Shown piece after piece: positions 1 to 5,364 of a stretch of DNA of 7,273 nucleotides. Position 1 is the stretch's first letter; each line of letters opens with the position of its first letter. Made by a program: the position numbers and the translations under genes. This stretch comes from Nitrosotalea sp. (GTDB lineage: Archaea > Thermoproteota > Nitrososphaeria > Nitrososphaerales > Nitrosopumilaceae), in NCBI GenBank assembly GCA_023252335.1, contig JAJPEA010000088.1:1-7273 (forward strand), in the 5' to 3' direction. The notes beneath the pieces are model-generated. The model was not told where the DNA came from and did no database searches. It saw nothing but the letters and a program-made list of their open reading frames with translations.

Positions 1-25
1 GCCCGTCGATGTATTTCACAATATT

Positions 26-859
26 ATGATACGAATATTGTCAAAGATAAAGTCGGGTTTTGAAGATGAAGAAATACGATTTATGAGTTTCTATGATGAA
101 GCAATAAATCCAAATGATGTATCAGAATTAAGACCTGCTGAAGTCCTTGGTTTTAAGGAGATGATTAATAAAATAGGAAGAGATGATCAAATTCGATCTA
201 TTTCAAATCTACAAGATGAGGAAAAATTTCATTTGTATGCATGTGAATTTCAATTTGATTCTGAATTAGTCATATATTTCAGACATAAATCACATCAGAA
301 TCTCATAAGCAAAGGTAACCGACTTAGAAATTGGTTCAAATATTCTGATGCTATGTTTACTAAAGTAGAAGAGGACGTGTTTATGTTCGATGAAGTCATT
401 GACTGTGTATATATTAAATCGTTAAACTCGATCATAGTTTTGAATAAATCTGATACTGAGTTCATGTTTGGATTCCATGAGTACTATTCCAAATTTGCAA
501 CAAAAATATTAAAAGAATTACAAGAGGAAGGTAAAATCAAAATAACTCCAGAGATGCTAGAGTTAGAAAACAAGGTTGCATTATCCAAAAGAATCACTAA
601 TGTGGCAAAAGCAGGTAGATTCAACAAATCCATAGAAAGTTTTCAAAAATGCCGTGATTTTTTTGAAGAACATCATGGAGAATATAGAGAAGAACTTACC
701 CAAATTGACATTCAAGGCGGTCGATTAAACATAGACACTGATGATAAACTGGAAACGTATGCTCATTTATCAAATCAAGATATTGTAAGAGATCTGATGT
801 CAGAAGAACTCTTCATTTCATTTAAGAAAGAATCCATGAGAAAACCAAATTCATCATGA
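26..859 (+). CDS. DUF4868 / KwaB-like protein (possible antiphage component), 5' end uncertain
   Basis: The 277-residue protein resembles the DUF4868 family that includes KwaB of the two-gene Kiwa antiphage system. The match is by recalled family pattern only. The best segment is residues 115-150, where an acidic F-x-F-D-E-x-I-D stretch leads into a beta-rich part (VYIKSLNSIIVLNKSDTEF) and then MFGF. A second helical segment is residues 187-215 (KRITNVAKAGRFNKSIESF). The C-terminal end, residues 242-270, has the LSNQDIVRDL...ELFISFKKES pattern. No signal peptide or membrane helix is visible, so it should be cytosolic. The frame has no stop back to position 2, so the gene may begin before the window. 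ATG at 26 has no visible ribosome binding site, and too little sequence lies upstream to look for a TATA box. The membrane partner KwaA, if present, would lie left of the window; nothing like it follows. The protein is AT-rich in codon use like its neighbours. Function is inferred, not demonstrated. Confidence 0.6.
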   Translation: MIRILSKIKSGFEDEEIRFMSFYDEAINPNDVSELRPAEVLGFKEMINKIGRDDQIRSISNLQDEEKFHLYACEFQFDSELVIYFRHKSHQNLISKGNRLRNWFKYSDAMFTKVEEDVFMFDEVIDCVYIKSLNSIIVLNKSDTEFMFGFHEYYSKFATKILKELQEEGKIKITPEMLELENKVALSKRITNVAKAGRFNKSIESFQKCRDFFEEHHGEYREELTQIDIQGGRLNIDTDDKLETYAHLSNQDIVRDLMSEELFISFKKESMRKPNSS

Positions 860-986
860 GTTTTATCTAAAAATAGTCATTCAGAATTACTCTGACAACT
901 TTAGGTATGGATTCAAAAAATATGAAATTTCAAAACTTATCAGATATTAACAAATTCCTAATATGTTAATAAAAAATCAAAAAAAT
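860..986. other. AT-rich intergenic stretch with no recognised feature
   Basis: This is the first part of the 469-base non-coding gap between the KwaB-like gene and TBP. I find no open frame of useful length, repeat, tRNA or clear hairpin. It may hold the 3' end of the KwaB-like mRNA and the promoter of the structured island that follows. The remainder of the gap is described under the island, palindrome, C/D sRNA and TBP promoter entries. Confidence 0.5.
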
Positions 987-1062
987 GGGGCGGACGCGCT
1001 ATAACTGATCTGGTGGGAACCTTTGGGCCCACTACTTGGTTTCTTTTAGTTTGTACCGTCTA
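987..1062 (+). ncRNA. GC-rich structured island, candidate non-coding RNA
   Basis: In an AT-rich gap this stretch is abruptly GC-rich and can fold into a nested hairpin. The outer stem pairs 991-995 with 1053-1058 (one bulged A), the middle stem pairs 1003-1008 with 1046-1051 (one G-U), and the apical stem pairs 1011-1017 (TGGTGGG) with 1028-1034 (CCCACTA, one G-U) around a 10-base loop. GC islands in AT-rich archaeal genomes often mark structured RNAs. I do not recognise a family: it lacks C/D boxes, an ACA box after the outer stem, tRNA T-arm consensus and RNase P or SRP signatures. AT-rich sequence (TTAATAAAAAA, 966-976) lies just upstream but is not ideally spaced. Strand is chosen only from the fold and is uncertain. 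Confidence 0.35.
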
Positions 1063-1088
1063 TCTTTGACTGCTTGATATCTCTCTAG

Positions 1089-1100
1089 TATTGATCAATA
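1089..1100. repeat. 12-bp perfect palindrome
   Basis: TATTGATCAATA is its own reverse complement. It lies in the non-coding gap between the GC-rich island and the C/D box sRNA. A dimeric regulator could bind such a site, but a palindrome of this length in AT-rich DNA can also arise by chance. It lies about 45 bases upstream of the sRNA's putative TATA element. Confidence 0.25.
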
Positions 1101-1143
1101 ATGAATGAAAATGTAGGAAAATTTTTCACTGTCATATACTAAT

Positions 1144-1152
1144 TTTAAAATA
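1144..1152 (+). promoter_or_regulatory. Putative TATA element for the C/D box sRNA
   Basis: TTTAAAATA is centred about 26 bases before the first base of the sRNA's terminal stem (1174), which is the expected archaeal TATA-to-start distance. The surrounding DNA is AT-rich, so the spacing is the main support. Confidence 0.35.
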
Positions 1153-1173
1153 AGCAGCAAATTATCTTCATTT

Positions 1174-1237
1174 GGCCGCAATGAAGAATCAGAGTTATAA
1201 CTGACACGATGATGTAAAGGCATTTGTCTGAGCTGCC
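1174..1237 (+). ncRNA. Probable C/D box guide sRNA
   Basis: C/D box sRNAs, with L7Ae, Nop5 and fibrillarin, direct 2'-O-methylation of rRNA or tRNA. All four boxes are visible in order: C ATGAAGA (1181-1187), D' CTGA (1201-1204), C' ATGATGT (1209-1215) and D CTGA (1228-1231). The spacers before D' and D are 13 and 12 bases, and D' to C' is 4 bases, matching archaeal sRNA architecture. The ends pair as GGCCGC (1174-1179) with GCTGCC (1232-1237), five of six pairs Watson-Crick. This leaves a three-base bulge (1180-1182) and tandem G-A pairs, which is an ideal kink-turn. The C box has A where U is usual, which would form A-U with the D box; C' departs only at its last base. The guide before D (AAAGGCATTTGT) would target ACAAATGCCTTT, and the guide before D' would target TTATAACTCTGAT. 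By the box-plus-five rule each would methylate an A. I could not assign the targets. A T-rich run (1238-1244) follows and may terminate transcription. Confidence 0.8.
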
Positions 1238-1298
1238 TCTCTTTTGAAAATAATTTAATAAATTTTATGCAAGGAATCCTGTGTGAAATTTTATAGAG

Positions 1299-1308
1299 TA
1301 TATATAAA
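1299..1308 (+). promoter_or_regulatory. TATA box of the TBP gene
   Basis: TATATATAAA is centred about 26 bases before the TBP start codon at 1329, so transcription should begin at or next to the ATG and give a leaderless mRNA. No Shine-Dalgarno sequence lies before the ATG, which agrees with this. It is the clearest TATA box in the window. Confidence 0.7.
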
Positions 1309-1328
1309 GCGCATATTTAAACACCGAA

Positions 1329-1892
1329 ATGCCTCAAACAAAACCTATTGTAAGTATAGAAAATGTTGTGGCTTCTGCTTCAATTGATCAACGAATTGAT
1401 CTTAATGTGATAACTCAAACATTTCCTGATGTTGAATATCATCCTGATCAATTTCCTGGTTTGGTTTTTCGAATAAAATCACCAAAGACTGCAACATTGA
1501 TCTTCAGTTCTGGAAAAATGGTTTGCACTGGAGCAAAATCTGAAGAACAATCAATCAAGGCAGTGCGTAGCGTTGTTCAAACATTGCGAAAAGGCGGAAT
1601 TAAGATAAAAAAAGATGCAGTAATTGTAATTCAGAACATGGTTGCTTCTGCTAATCTTGGCGGAAAGATACACTTGGAACAAGCTGCAAGAAGCCTTCCT
1701 CGAAGTATGTATGAACCGGAACAATTTCCAGGTCTTATACATAGGATGCTTGATCCAAAAACTGTCATACTGCTATTTGCATCAGGAAAACTTGTTTGTA
1801 CTGGCGCAAAAAAAGAGTCTGATGTTTACAGATCAGTACATAATCTACACACACTTTTAGAAGAAAAAAAACTAATGATCTACGAGAGCTAA
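1329..1892 (+). CDS. tbp: TATA-box-binding protein (TBP)
   Basis: TBP recognises the TATA box and, with TFB, recruits archaeal RNA polymerase to promoters. The 187-residue protein is the usual archaeal length and is two tandem copies of the TBP fold. Repeat 1 spans about residues 7-90 (IENVVASAS, QFPGLVFRI, FSSGKMVCTGAKS). Repeat 2 spans about 97-180 (IQNMVASANLGG, QFPGLIHRM, FASGKLVCTGAKK). The four phenylalanines that kink DNA in other TBPs appear to be F42 and F59 in repeat 1, and F133 and F150 in repeat 2. There is no long acidic C-terminal tail as in some archaeal TBPs. The ATG fits both the TATA spacing and the start of the fold. The gene converges on pyrE with six bases between stop codons, so the two transcripts probably overlap at their 3' ends. 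Confidence 0.97.
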   Translation: MPQTKPIVSIENVVASASIDQRIDLNVITQTFPDVEYHPDQFPGLVFRIKSPKTATLIFSSGKMVCTGAKSEEQSIKAVRSVVQTLRKGGIKIKKDAVIVIQNMVASANLGGKIHLEQAARSLPRSMYEPEQFPGLIHRMLDPKTVILLFASGKLVCTGAKKESDVYRSVHNLHTLLEEKKLMIYES

Positions 1893-1898
1893 ATACAT

Positions 1899-2516
1899 CT
1901 AACTTGATTTGGATGAACTCATTTGTTTTTTGATTCTATCAAGAGTTTGGTTGTCCAAAATATTTTCAGTATGCAAAATGTTAGAAATGGCAAGTATGTC
2001 TGTAATCTCGTACAATTTTATTTTTTCAATAGCTAGATTTTCAAGTGCTCCTTCAAGTCTATTGACTATTACAAATGCTGATTCTACTATCATCTTGGCA
2101 TCTTTTAGAGCTTTGATGGCATTAAGTAGTGAGTGTCCAGTTGTACCAACATCGTCTACTAGAACCACTCTTGACCCCTCTGGTATCTTTCCTTCTATGA
2201 GACTGCCAGTTCCATAGTCCTTTGGCTTTTGCCTGATGTAAATCAGCGGTTTTGCGGTTTCTATGGCTAGAGCAGATGCTATTACAAGCCCTGATGTTGG
2301 AACTGAGGCAATATAGTCAAAACTGTCTAACCCTATTTTTTCTGATATTAGGTTTTGAATAGCTTTTACCATTTTTCTGAATTGGTGTGGAAAACTCGGT
2401 ACTAGTCTAAGATCGATATAATACGCACTGTCTTTTCCACTTGAGAGCTTAAAGTCTCCAAACTTGATTGCACCACTCTTTTGCAAAAATATTGCAAATT
2501 CTTTGACAAAATCCAC
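1899..2516 (-). CDS. pyrE: Orotate phosphoribosyltransferase
   Basis: This cytosolic enzyme joins orotate to PRPP to form orotidine 5'-monophosphate, the fifth step of de novo pyrimidine synthesis. The 205-residue protein has the family's typical length and motifs: KLSSGKDSAYYIDLR at residues 23-37, the flexible catalytic loop RQKPKDYGTGSLIEG at 95-109, and the PRPP-binding loop VVLVDDVGTTGHS at 117-129. Against the bacterial loop pattern R-K-x-x-K-x-H-G, this protein has R95, Q96, K99 and Y101; tyrosine for histidine is, to my memory, seen in other archaeal versions. Translation starts at GTG: an in-frame stop lies upstream and no other start codon comes between. No OMP decarboxylase (pyrF) is fused or adjacent here. 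The gene shares its promoter region with the divergent LarA-like gene. Confidence 0.93.
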   Translation of the reverse strand: MDFVKEFAIFLQKSGAIKFGDFKLSSGKDSAYYIDLRLVPSFPHQFRKMVKAIQNLISEKIGLDSFDYIASVPTSGLVIASALAIETAKPLIYIRQKPKDYGTGSLIEGKIPEGSRVVLVDDVGTTGHSLLNAIKALKDAKMIVESAFVIVNRLEGALENLAIEKIKLYEITDILAISNILHTENILDNQTLDRIKKQMSSSKSS

Positions 2517-2537
2517 TGCAAAATTTACCGAACTAGA

Positions 2538-2547
2538 TTTATTTTAA
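2538..2547. promoter_or_regulatory. Shared TATA-like block between divergent pyrE and LarA-like gene
   Basis: TTTATTTTAA, read on the other strand as TTAAAATAAA, is the only strong AT block in the 49-bp gap. Its centre is about 26 bases from the pyrE GTG and about 24 from the ATG of the rightward gene, so it fits leaderless transcription both ways. It may be one TBP site used in two directions or two overlapping sites. Position is the evidence; no start sites are known. Confidence 0.5.
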
Positions 2548-2565
2548 CTGTCCCTTCGGTATGGT

Positions 2566-3654
2566 ATGCCTGAAATTTGGCTTAGCTATGGACCTACCGA
2601 CGTTGTTCTTGATGTTAAAGCAGAGAATCTAGAAAAACAGATCGAGTCTGGAGGTGTAAACTTGAGCGACTCTGAGATTGCTTTAAAATTAGAATCTCTT
2701 GATATGTCAAAACCGACAGAATTTGTTATAATGGAACATTCTAAAACTATACAGAAAATTATTTCTGTTTTGTTGGATATTTGCACAAAGAAATCTCTTC
2801 CAAAGCCAAAATTCTTGGTGGATAAATCAAACTTGAATTTTATAAAAAATGTTTTCTCTGATCCTACCATTTCTATATCTGAGTTTGATGCATCCCAATT
2901 TTCTAATGCCAATTTGATCTTTATTGGAGAGATGGAGTTTGATGGACTATTTGGGTATAATACCATGTCCACCAAACTATTGCGAAGATTTGGAAAAGAC
3001 AATATGCTTGAAGCATATGAAAAAAGAGAAGGAAGCCTTCCACTTCCTGGTTATGAGTTACAGACTATGCAAGTTGCAAAAAAATTCACTGATGGATTTG
3101 AAATATCTTCTATTGAAGTTGTAGCAAACCAAACTGGAATAATTGATGTTGCCACGGGTCATCCATCCTCAACGTTTTCACTATCAAAATCTCTATCCTC
3201 GGTTGCAATGCATGAGACAGAAAAACATAGGGTAGCAATTGTTAGTACTGGAAAGGAGGCAAGCAATGAGACATTGAGTAGATCACTTTCCTCTATCTGG
3301 AATTGTTCAGGTGCAATAAAAGAAGAGGGATTGGTAATACTTCTTGCAGAATGTAAAACTGGATTAGGCTCTGAGGCAATTCAGCAATATGTTGAGGGGC
3401 GAATGAATTTGGACAAGCTGAAAAATCCTTCCAAATATGTAGATGGAATGGAAGATCTATTATTCTTGACTGAAATGCGTAAGAAATTTGGAATAGGTCT
3501 AGTGTCAATTTTGCCGAATCTTTATACAAAAGATAAACTTGAAATGATTCCATTTAGTGGCGCAAAGGAAACAATCGATTATGTTCTTAAAACATATGGT
3601 GAGAGGCAAAAGATTACAATTATTCCTGATGGTTCACACATCTTACTGCGATAA
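2566..3654 (+). CDS. LarA/DUF2088-like protein (lactate racemase superfamily), function unknown
   Basis: The 362-residue protein resembles the lactate racemase (LarA) superfamily, whose founding member uses a nickel-pincer nucleotide. The N-terminus IWLSYGPTDVVLDV (residues 4-17) fits the opening beta strands of the LarA N-terminal domain. Residues 223-245 (VAIVSTGKEASNETLSRS onward) and GLVILLAECKTGLGSEAI (255-272) fit the C-terminal domain. The N-terminal DDxTRP-like signature and the HxxAGFSGGxK region that carries the cofactor lysine in true LarA are not recognisable; the nearest segment is FGYNTMSTKLLRRFG (129-143). It is therefore unlikely to be an ordinary lactate racemase, and the substrate cannot be inferred. 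No signal peptide or membrane helix is seen. The ATG lies about 24 bases from the AT block, in line with a leaderless mRNA. It is divergent from pyrE, and no LarB, LarC or LarE homologue lies in the window. Confidence 0.6.
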   Translation: MPEIWLSYGPTDVVLDVKAENLEKQIESGGVNLSDSEIALKLESLDMSKPTEFVIMEHSKTIQKIISVLLDICTKKSLPKPKFLVDKSNLNFIKNVFSDPTISISEFDASQFSNANLIFIGEMEFDGLFGYNTMSTKLLRRFGKDNMLEAYEKREGSLPLPGYELQTMQVAKKFTDGFEISSIEVVANQTGIIDVATGHPSSTFSLSKSLSSVAMHETEKHRVAIVSTGKEASNETLSRSLSSIWNCSGAIKEEGLVILLAECKTGLGSEAIQQYVEGRMNLDKLKNPSKYVDGMEDLLFLTEMRKKFGIGLVSILPNLYTKDKLEMIPFSGAKETIDYVLKTYGERQKITIIPDGSHILLR

Positions 3655-3688
3655 ATTACGAGAAAACCGCTGATAAAGCTTAGTCATG

Positions 3689-3732
3689 CTTGACTTTGTG
3701 TCCTTTATTGTAATCATTTCTTTTATTGTTGC
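3689..3732 (+). terminator. T-rich tract after the LarA-like gene, possible terminator
   Basis: The spacer contains several T-runs on the coding strand (TCCTTTATTG, ATTTCTTTTATTG). Archaeal RNA polymerase commonly stops at such oligo-T stretches without a hairpin. The next gene has its own TATA block just beyond. Support is compositional only. Confidence 0.3.
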
Positions 3733-3739
3733 TTAAAGT

Positions 3740-3753
3740 TAAATAATTAATAA
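3740..3753 (+). promoter_or_regulatory. TATA-like element of the acetyltransferase gene
   Basis: TAAATAATTAATAA and its flanks form an AT block centred about 23 bases before the ATG at 3769. No Shine-Dalgarno sequence lies between, so a leaderless or very short-leader mRNA is likely. Confidence 0.4.
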
Positions 3754-3768
3754 TTCCAGATCATAATT

Positions 3769-4269
3769 ATGCAGGTAGCATTACGAGAGATTGGAAATTG
3801 CGTTATTCGTAGATGTGATCTATCTGACTTGATTCCAACTATGGAGATAAATCTCAAAACATTGCCTGAGCACTATTCTGACTATTTCTATGAAAGCCTA
3901 CTTGCTGAATTGCCTGAAGCGTTTCTAGTTGCTGAGGTGGAAAAGAAGCTCGTGGGATACATAATGTGTAAAATCGAATATGGTTTTTCAAATTTCAAAA
4001 AACTTGGCTTTGTAAAAAAAGGTCATGTTGTATCAGTTGCGGTATTAGATGAGAATAGAAGAAAAGGTATTGGAGAAGGCCTAGTTCTGGAAGCAATTGC
4101 GGGAATAAAACTGAAAAAATCAGACGAGTTGTATCTTGAAGTCAGGTGTAGCAATAGTGATGCCGTGAGGCTTTATGAAAAACTTGGATTTGTCATAAAA
4201 CAACGACTAAAAGCATATTATCGTGACGGCGAGGATGCATATCTCATGGCAATTGAGTTTGCTTACTAG
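3769..4269 (+). CDS. GNAT N-terminal acetyltransferase, archaeal Ard1/RimI type
   Basis: This family transfers acetyl from acetyl-CoA to the alpha-amino group of nascent or mature proteins. The 166-residue protein follows the Sulfolobus Ard1/Nat enzyme closely as I recall it. It has the substrate-side TLPEHYSDYF (residues 31-40), the strand VGYIMCKIEYGFSN (62-75) with the conserved E70, and KGHVVSVAVLDENRRKGIG (84-102). The last contains the acetyl-CoA pyrophosphate loop R97-x-x-G-x-G. LYLEVRCSNSDAVRLYEKLG (121-140) and YYRDGEDAYLM (150-160) complete the family signature. No domains are fused and the length is normal. The protein should be cytosolic, possibly ribosome-associated. ATG at 3769 fits the fold start and the TATA spacing. 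The following membrane-protein gene is 36 bases away with its own TATA-like block, so an operon is possible but not required. Confidence 0.92.
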   Translation: MQVALREIGNCVIRRCDLSDLIPTMEINLKTLPEHYSDYFYESLLAELPEAFLVAEVEKKLVGYIMCKIEYGFSNFKKLGFVKKGHVVSVAVLDENRRKGIGEGLVLEAIAGIKLKKSDELYLEVRCSNSDAVRLYEKLGFVIKQRLKAYYRDGEDAYLMAIEFAY

Positions 4270-4270
4270 A

Positions 4271-4282
4271 TTAAAATAAATA
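4271..4282 (+). promoter_or_regulatory. TATA-like element of the small membrane protein gene
   Basis: TTAAAATAAATA lies directly after the acetyltransferase stop codon and is centred about 29 bases before the ATG at 4306. This supports independent transcription of the small gene with a leaderless or near-leaderless mRNA. Confidence 0.45.
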
Positions 4283-4305
4283 AGTCACAAAAAGACTCTA
4301 GCCTT

Positions 4306-4527
4306 ATGGCAAGACAACAAACTATTGGAATAATGATATTTGTCTTGGCAATTGTAGGCTTTTTTCTCTATGCGTATCTATTGATGCTCTCTGAATGGAG
4401 TCCTATAGTATTACAGCTTTCAGTGCTCATGGCAGTGGGAGGAATTCTTGGAGTAATTTCATGGATTGGATACAATATGGCAACCTCAAGACCATCTCCT
4501 TCATCGCTTGTAACAGATGACAAGTAA
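4306..4527 (+). CDS. Small two-helix membrane protein, function unknown
   Basis: The 73-residue protein is mostly membrane. A short basic start (MARQQ) precedes helix 1 (about residues 6-28, rich in I, L, F and V). A short loop with SEWSP (29-33) leads to helix 2 (about 35-58, with GGILGVISWIGY). A hydrophilic Ser/Pro tail of about 15 residues follows, ending in DDK. The positive-inside tendency suggests the N-terminus faces the cytoplasm, which would place both ends inside, but charges are few. No enzymatic motif or metal-binding residue is visible. A TATA-like block sits at the right distance, and the GC and codon use match the neighbours, so it looks like a real gene. Its stop codon abuts the stop codon of the opposing Trm5-like gene with no base between. 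I do not recognise the family. Confidence 0.8.
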   Translation: MARQQTIGIMIFVLAIVGFFLYAYLLMLSEWSPIVLQLSVLMAVGGILGVISWIGYNMATSRPSPSSLVTDDK

Positions 4528-5364
4528 TTATTTTGATATCGCTGCATCAACTACTGCTTGGTAAAATCTTGGACCTACAGGCCGTACAATTTTTGCACCC
4601 AAAACTTCAGATTTGACATTTACAACACTTAGAAAATGTTGTGGTGCAAGCGATGAGACTAGGTCTTTTTTTTCTGCACGGATGTGGCAATAATAGTGTA
4701 TTACAGCCTTTTTCTTTGCAGCCTTGATGGCAGATTCAAGAAACTCGTCTGATCTTTCTGGTAGTAGCATTAGAATTCTGTCTCCAGCATCATGTAATTT
4801 TTCTTCTATCACTTTTGCTGCATCTCCTTCTATTGATTCGACAGTTCCTTTTAGTTTGTTCAATGATATGTTCTCAGAGCATAATCTAGCAGCATCAGGA
4901 TTAATGTCAACATTGTATACGTGGCACTTTTTCTTTTTTGCAGCCACAATGGAGAACATTCCAACTCCTCCAAACATGTTGATTACAGTTTCTCCATCTT
5001 TGATTATCTCTGCAATTCTTTCGCGTTCTGTTGAAAGTCTGGGTGAAAAAAAGGCTTTTTCCACATCCACTTTGAATCTACAACCATGTTCTTTGTATTC
5101 TGTTTCAGTCTTGTCATCTCCTGCAAGAAGCTCTAATTTTCTTATTCTATAATCTCCTTCAACTGGGGATGACTGACAATAAACTGATTTTGCTGTCTTT
5201 ACCTTGTCTAAGAGAACCTCGCCAATTATTTTTCTTTTGGACAAAAGGGAATCTGGAACTCTGAGTATGATGATGTTTCCTATCTGATCAAATGCACCAT
5301 AAAGCTCTTCTGCCTCCGCTTCTGTGAGAATCCCAGCTACTGCCTGTTTTAGCATCTTTGTCAA
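4528..5364 (-). CDS. Trm5-family tRNA methyltransferase (putative tRNA guanine-37 N1)
   Basis: Trm5 puts the N1-methyl group on G37 beside the anticodon, which guards the reading frame; archaeal relatives (Taw2/Taw22) act in wyosine synthesis at the same site. The 278-residue protein has YGAFDQIGNIIILRVPD (residues 22-38), then FKVDVEKAFFSPRLSTERER (97-116) with the Arg of the SPRL motif. The Rossmann SAM site follows: VINMFGGVGMFSIVAAKK (127-144) and VYNVDINPDAARLCSENI (149-166). The later motif reads MLLPERSDEFL (199-209). Trm5 normally has Asn just before LP (NLP), here Leu. Taw2 usually has a different, glycine-containing motif there, so Trm5 remains the better fit. The C-terminus (VRPVGPRFYQAVVDAAIS, 260-277) suits the family. 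The start is TTG at 5364, overlapping the abce1 stop as TTGA. An ATG nine bases inside (residue 4) is the alternative. Neither has a clear Shine-Dalgarno sequence. Cotranscription with abce1 is likely. Confidence 0.82.
   Translation of the reverse strand: MTKMLKQAVAGILTEAEAEELYGAFDQIGNIIILRVPDSLLSKRKIIGEVLLDKVKTAKSVYCQSSPVEGDYRIRKLELLAGDDKTETEYKEHGCRFKVDVEKAFFSPRLSTERERIAEIIKDGETVINMFGGVGMFSIVAAKKKKCHVYNVDINPDAARLCSENISLNKLKGTVESIEGDAAKVIEEKLHDAGDRILMLLPERSDEFLESAIKAAKKKAVIHYYCHIRAEKKDLVSSLAPQHFLSVVNVKSEVLGAKIVRPVGPRFYQAVVDAAISK

Noticed and set aside
985..1040. Possible tRNA remnant on the minus strand (AGATCAG...TAGCGCGTCCGCC resembles a D-arm and the start of an anticodon stem; GGGCCC nearby resembles an acceptor end).
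   Set aside because: The D-stem pairs poorly, there is no U8 at the right distance, and no T-arm or acceptor partner exists. The plus-strand nested hairpin explains the segment better.
1642..1860. A 72-codon open frame inside TBP in another frame.
   Set aside because: TBP is unambiguous over the whole span, and the overlapping frame has no recognisable features or start signals.
2586..3002. A 138-codon minus-strand open frame inside the LarA-like gene.
   Set aside because: It is antisense to a frame with better family resemblance and a well-placed promoter; no promoter or motif supports it.
3686..3736. A 16-codon hydrophobic micro-ORF (MLDFVSFIVIISFIVA) in the spacer after the LarA-like gene.
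   Set aside because: It is too short, lacks a properly spaced TATA box or ribosome site, and its hydrophobic codons follow directly from the T-rich composition of the spacer.
4282..4298. Short inverted repeat AGTC...GACT before the small membrane protein gene.
   Set aside because: Only four pairs in AT-rich DNA, lying between the TATA-like block and the start codon; most likely chance.
4724..5152. A 142-codon open frame on the plus strand inside the Trm5-like gene.
   Set aside because: It lies opposite a gene with clear family motifs, and its low-complexity Ser-rich translation is typical of an antisense shadow.
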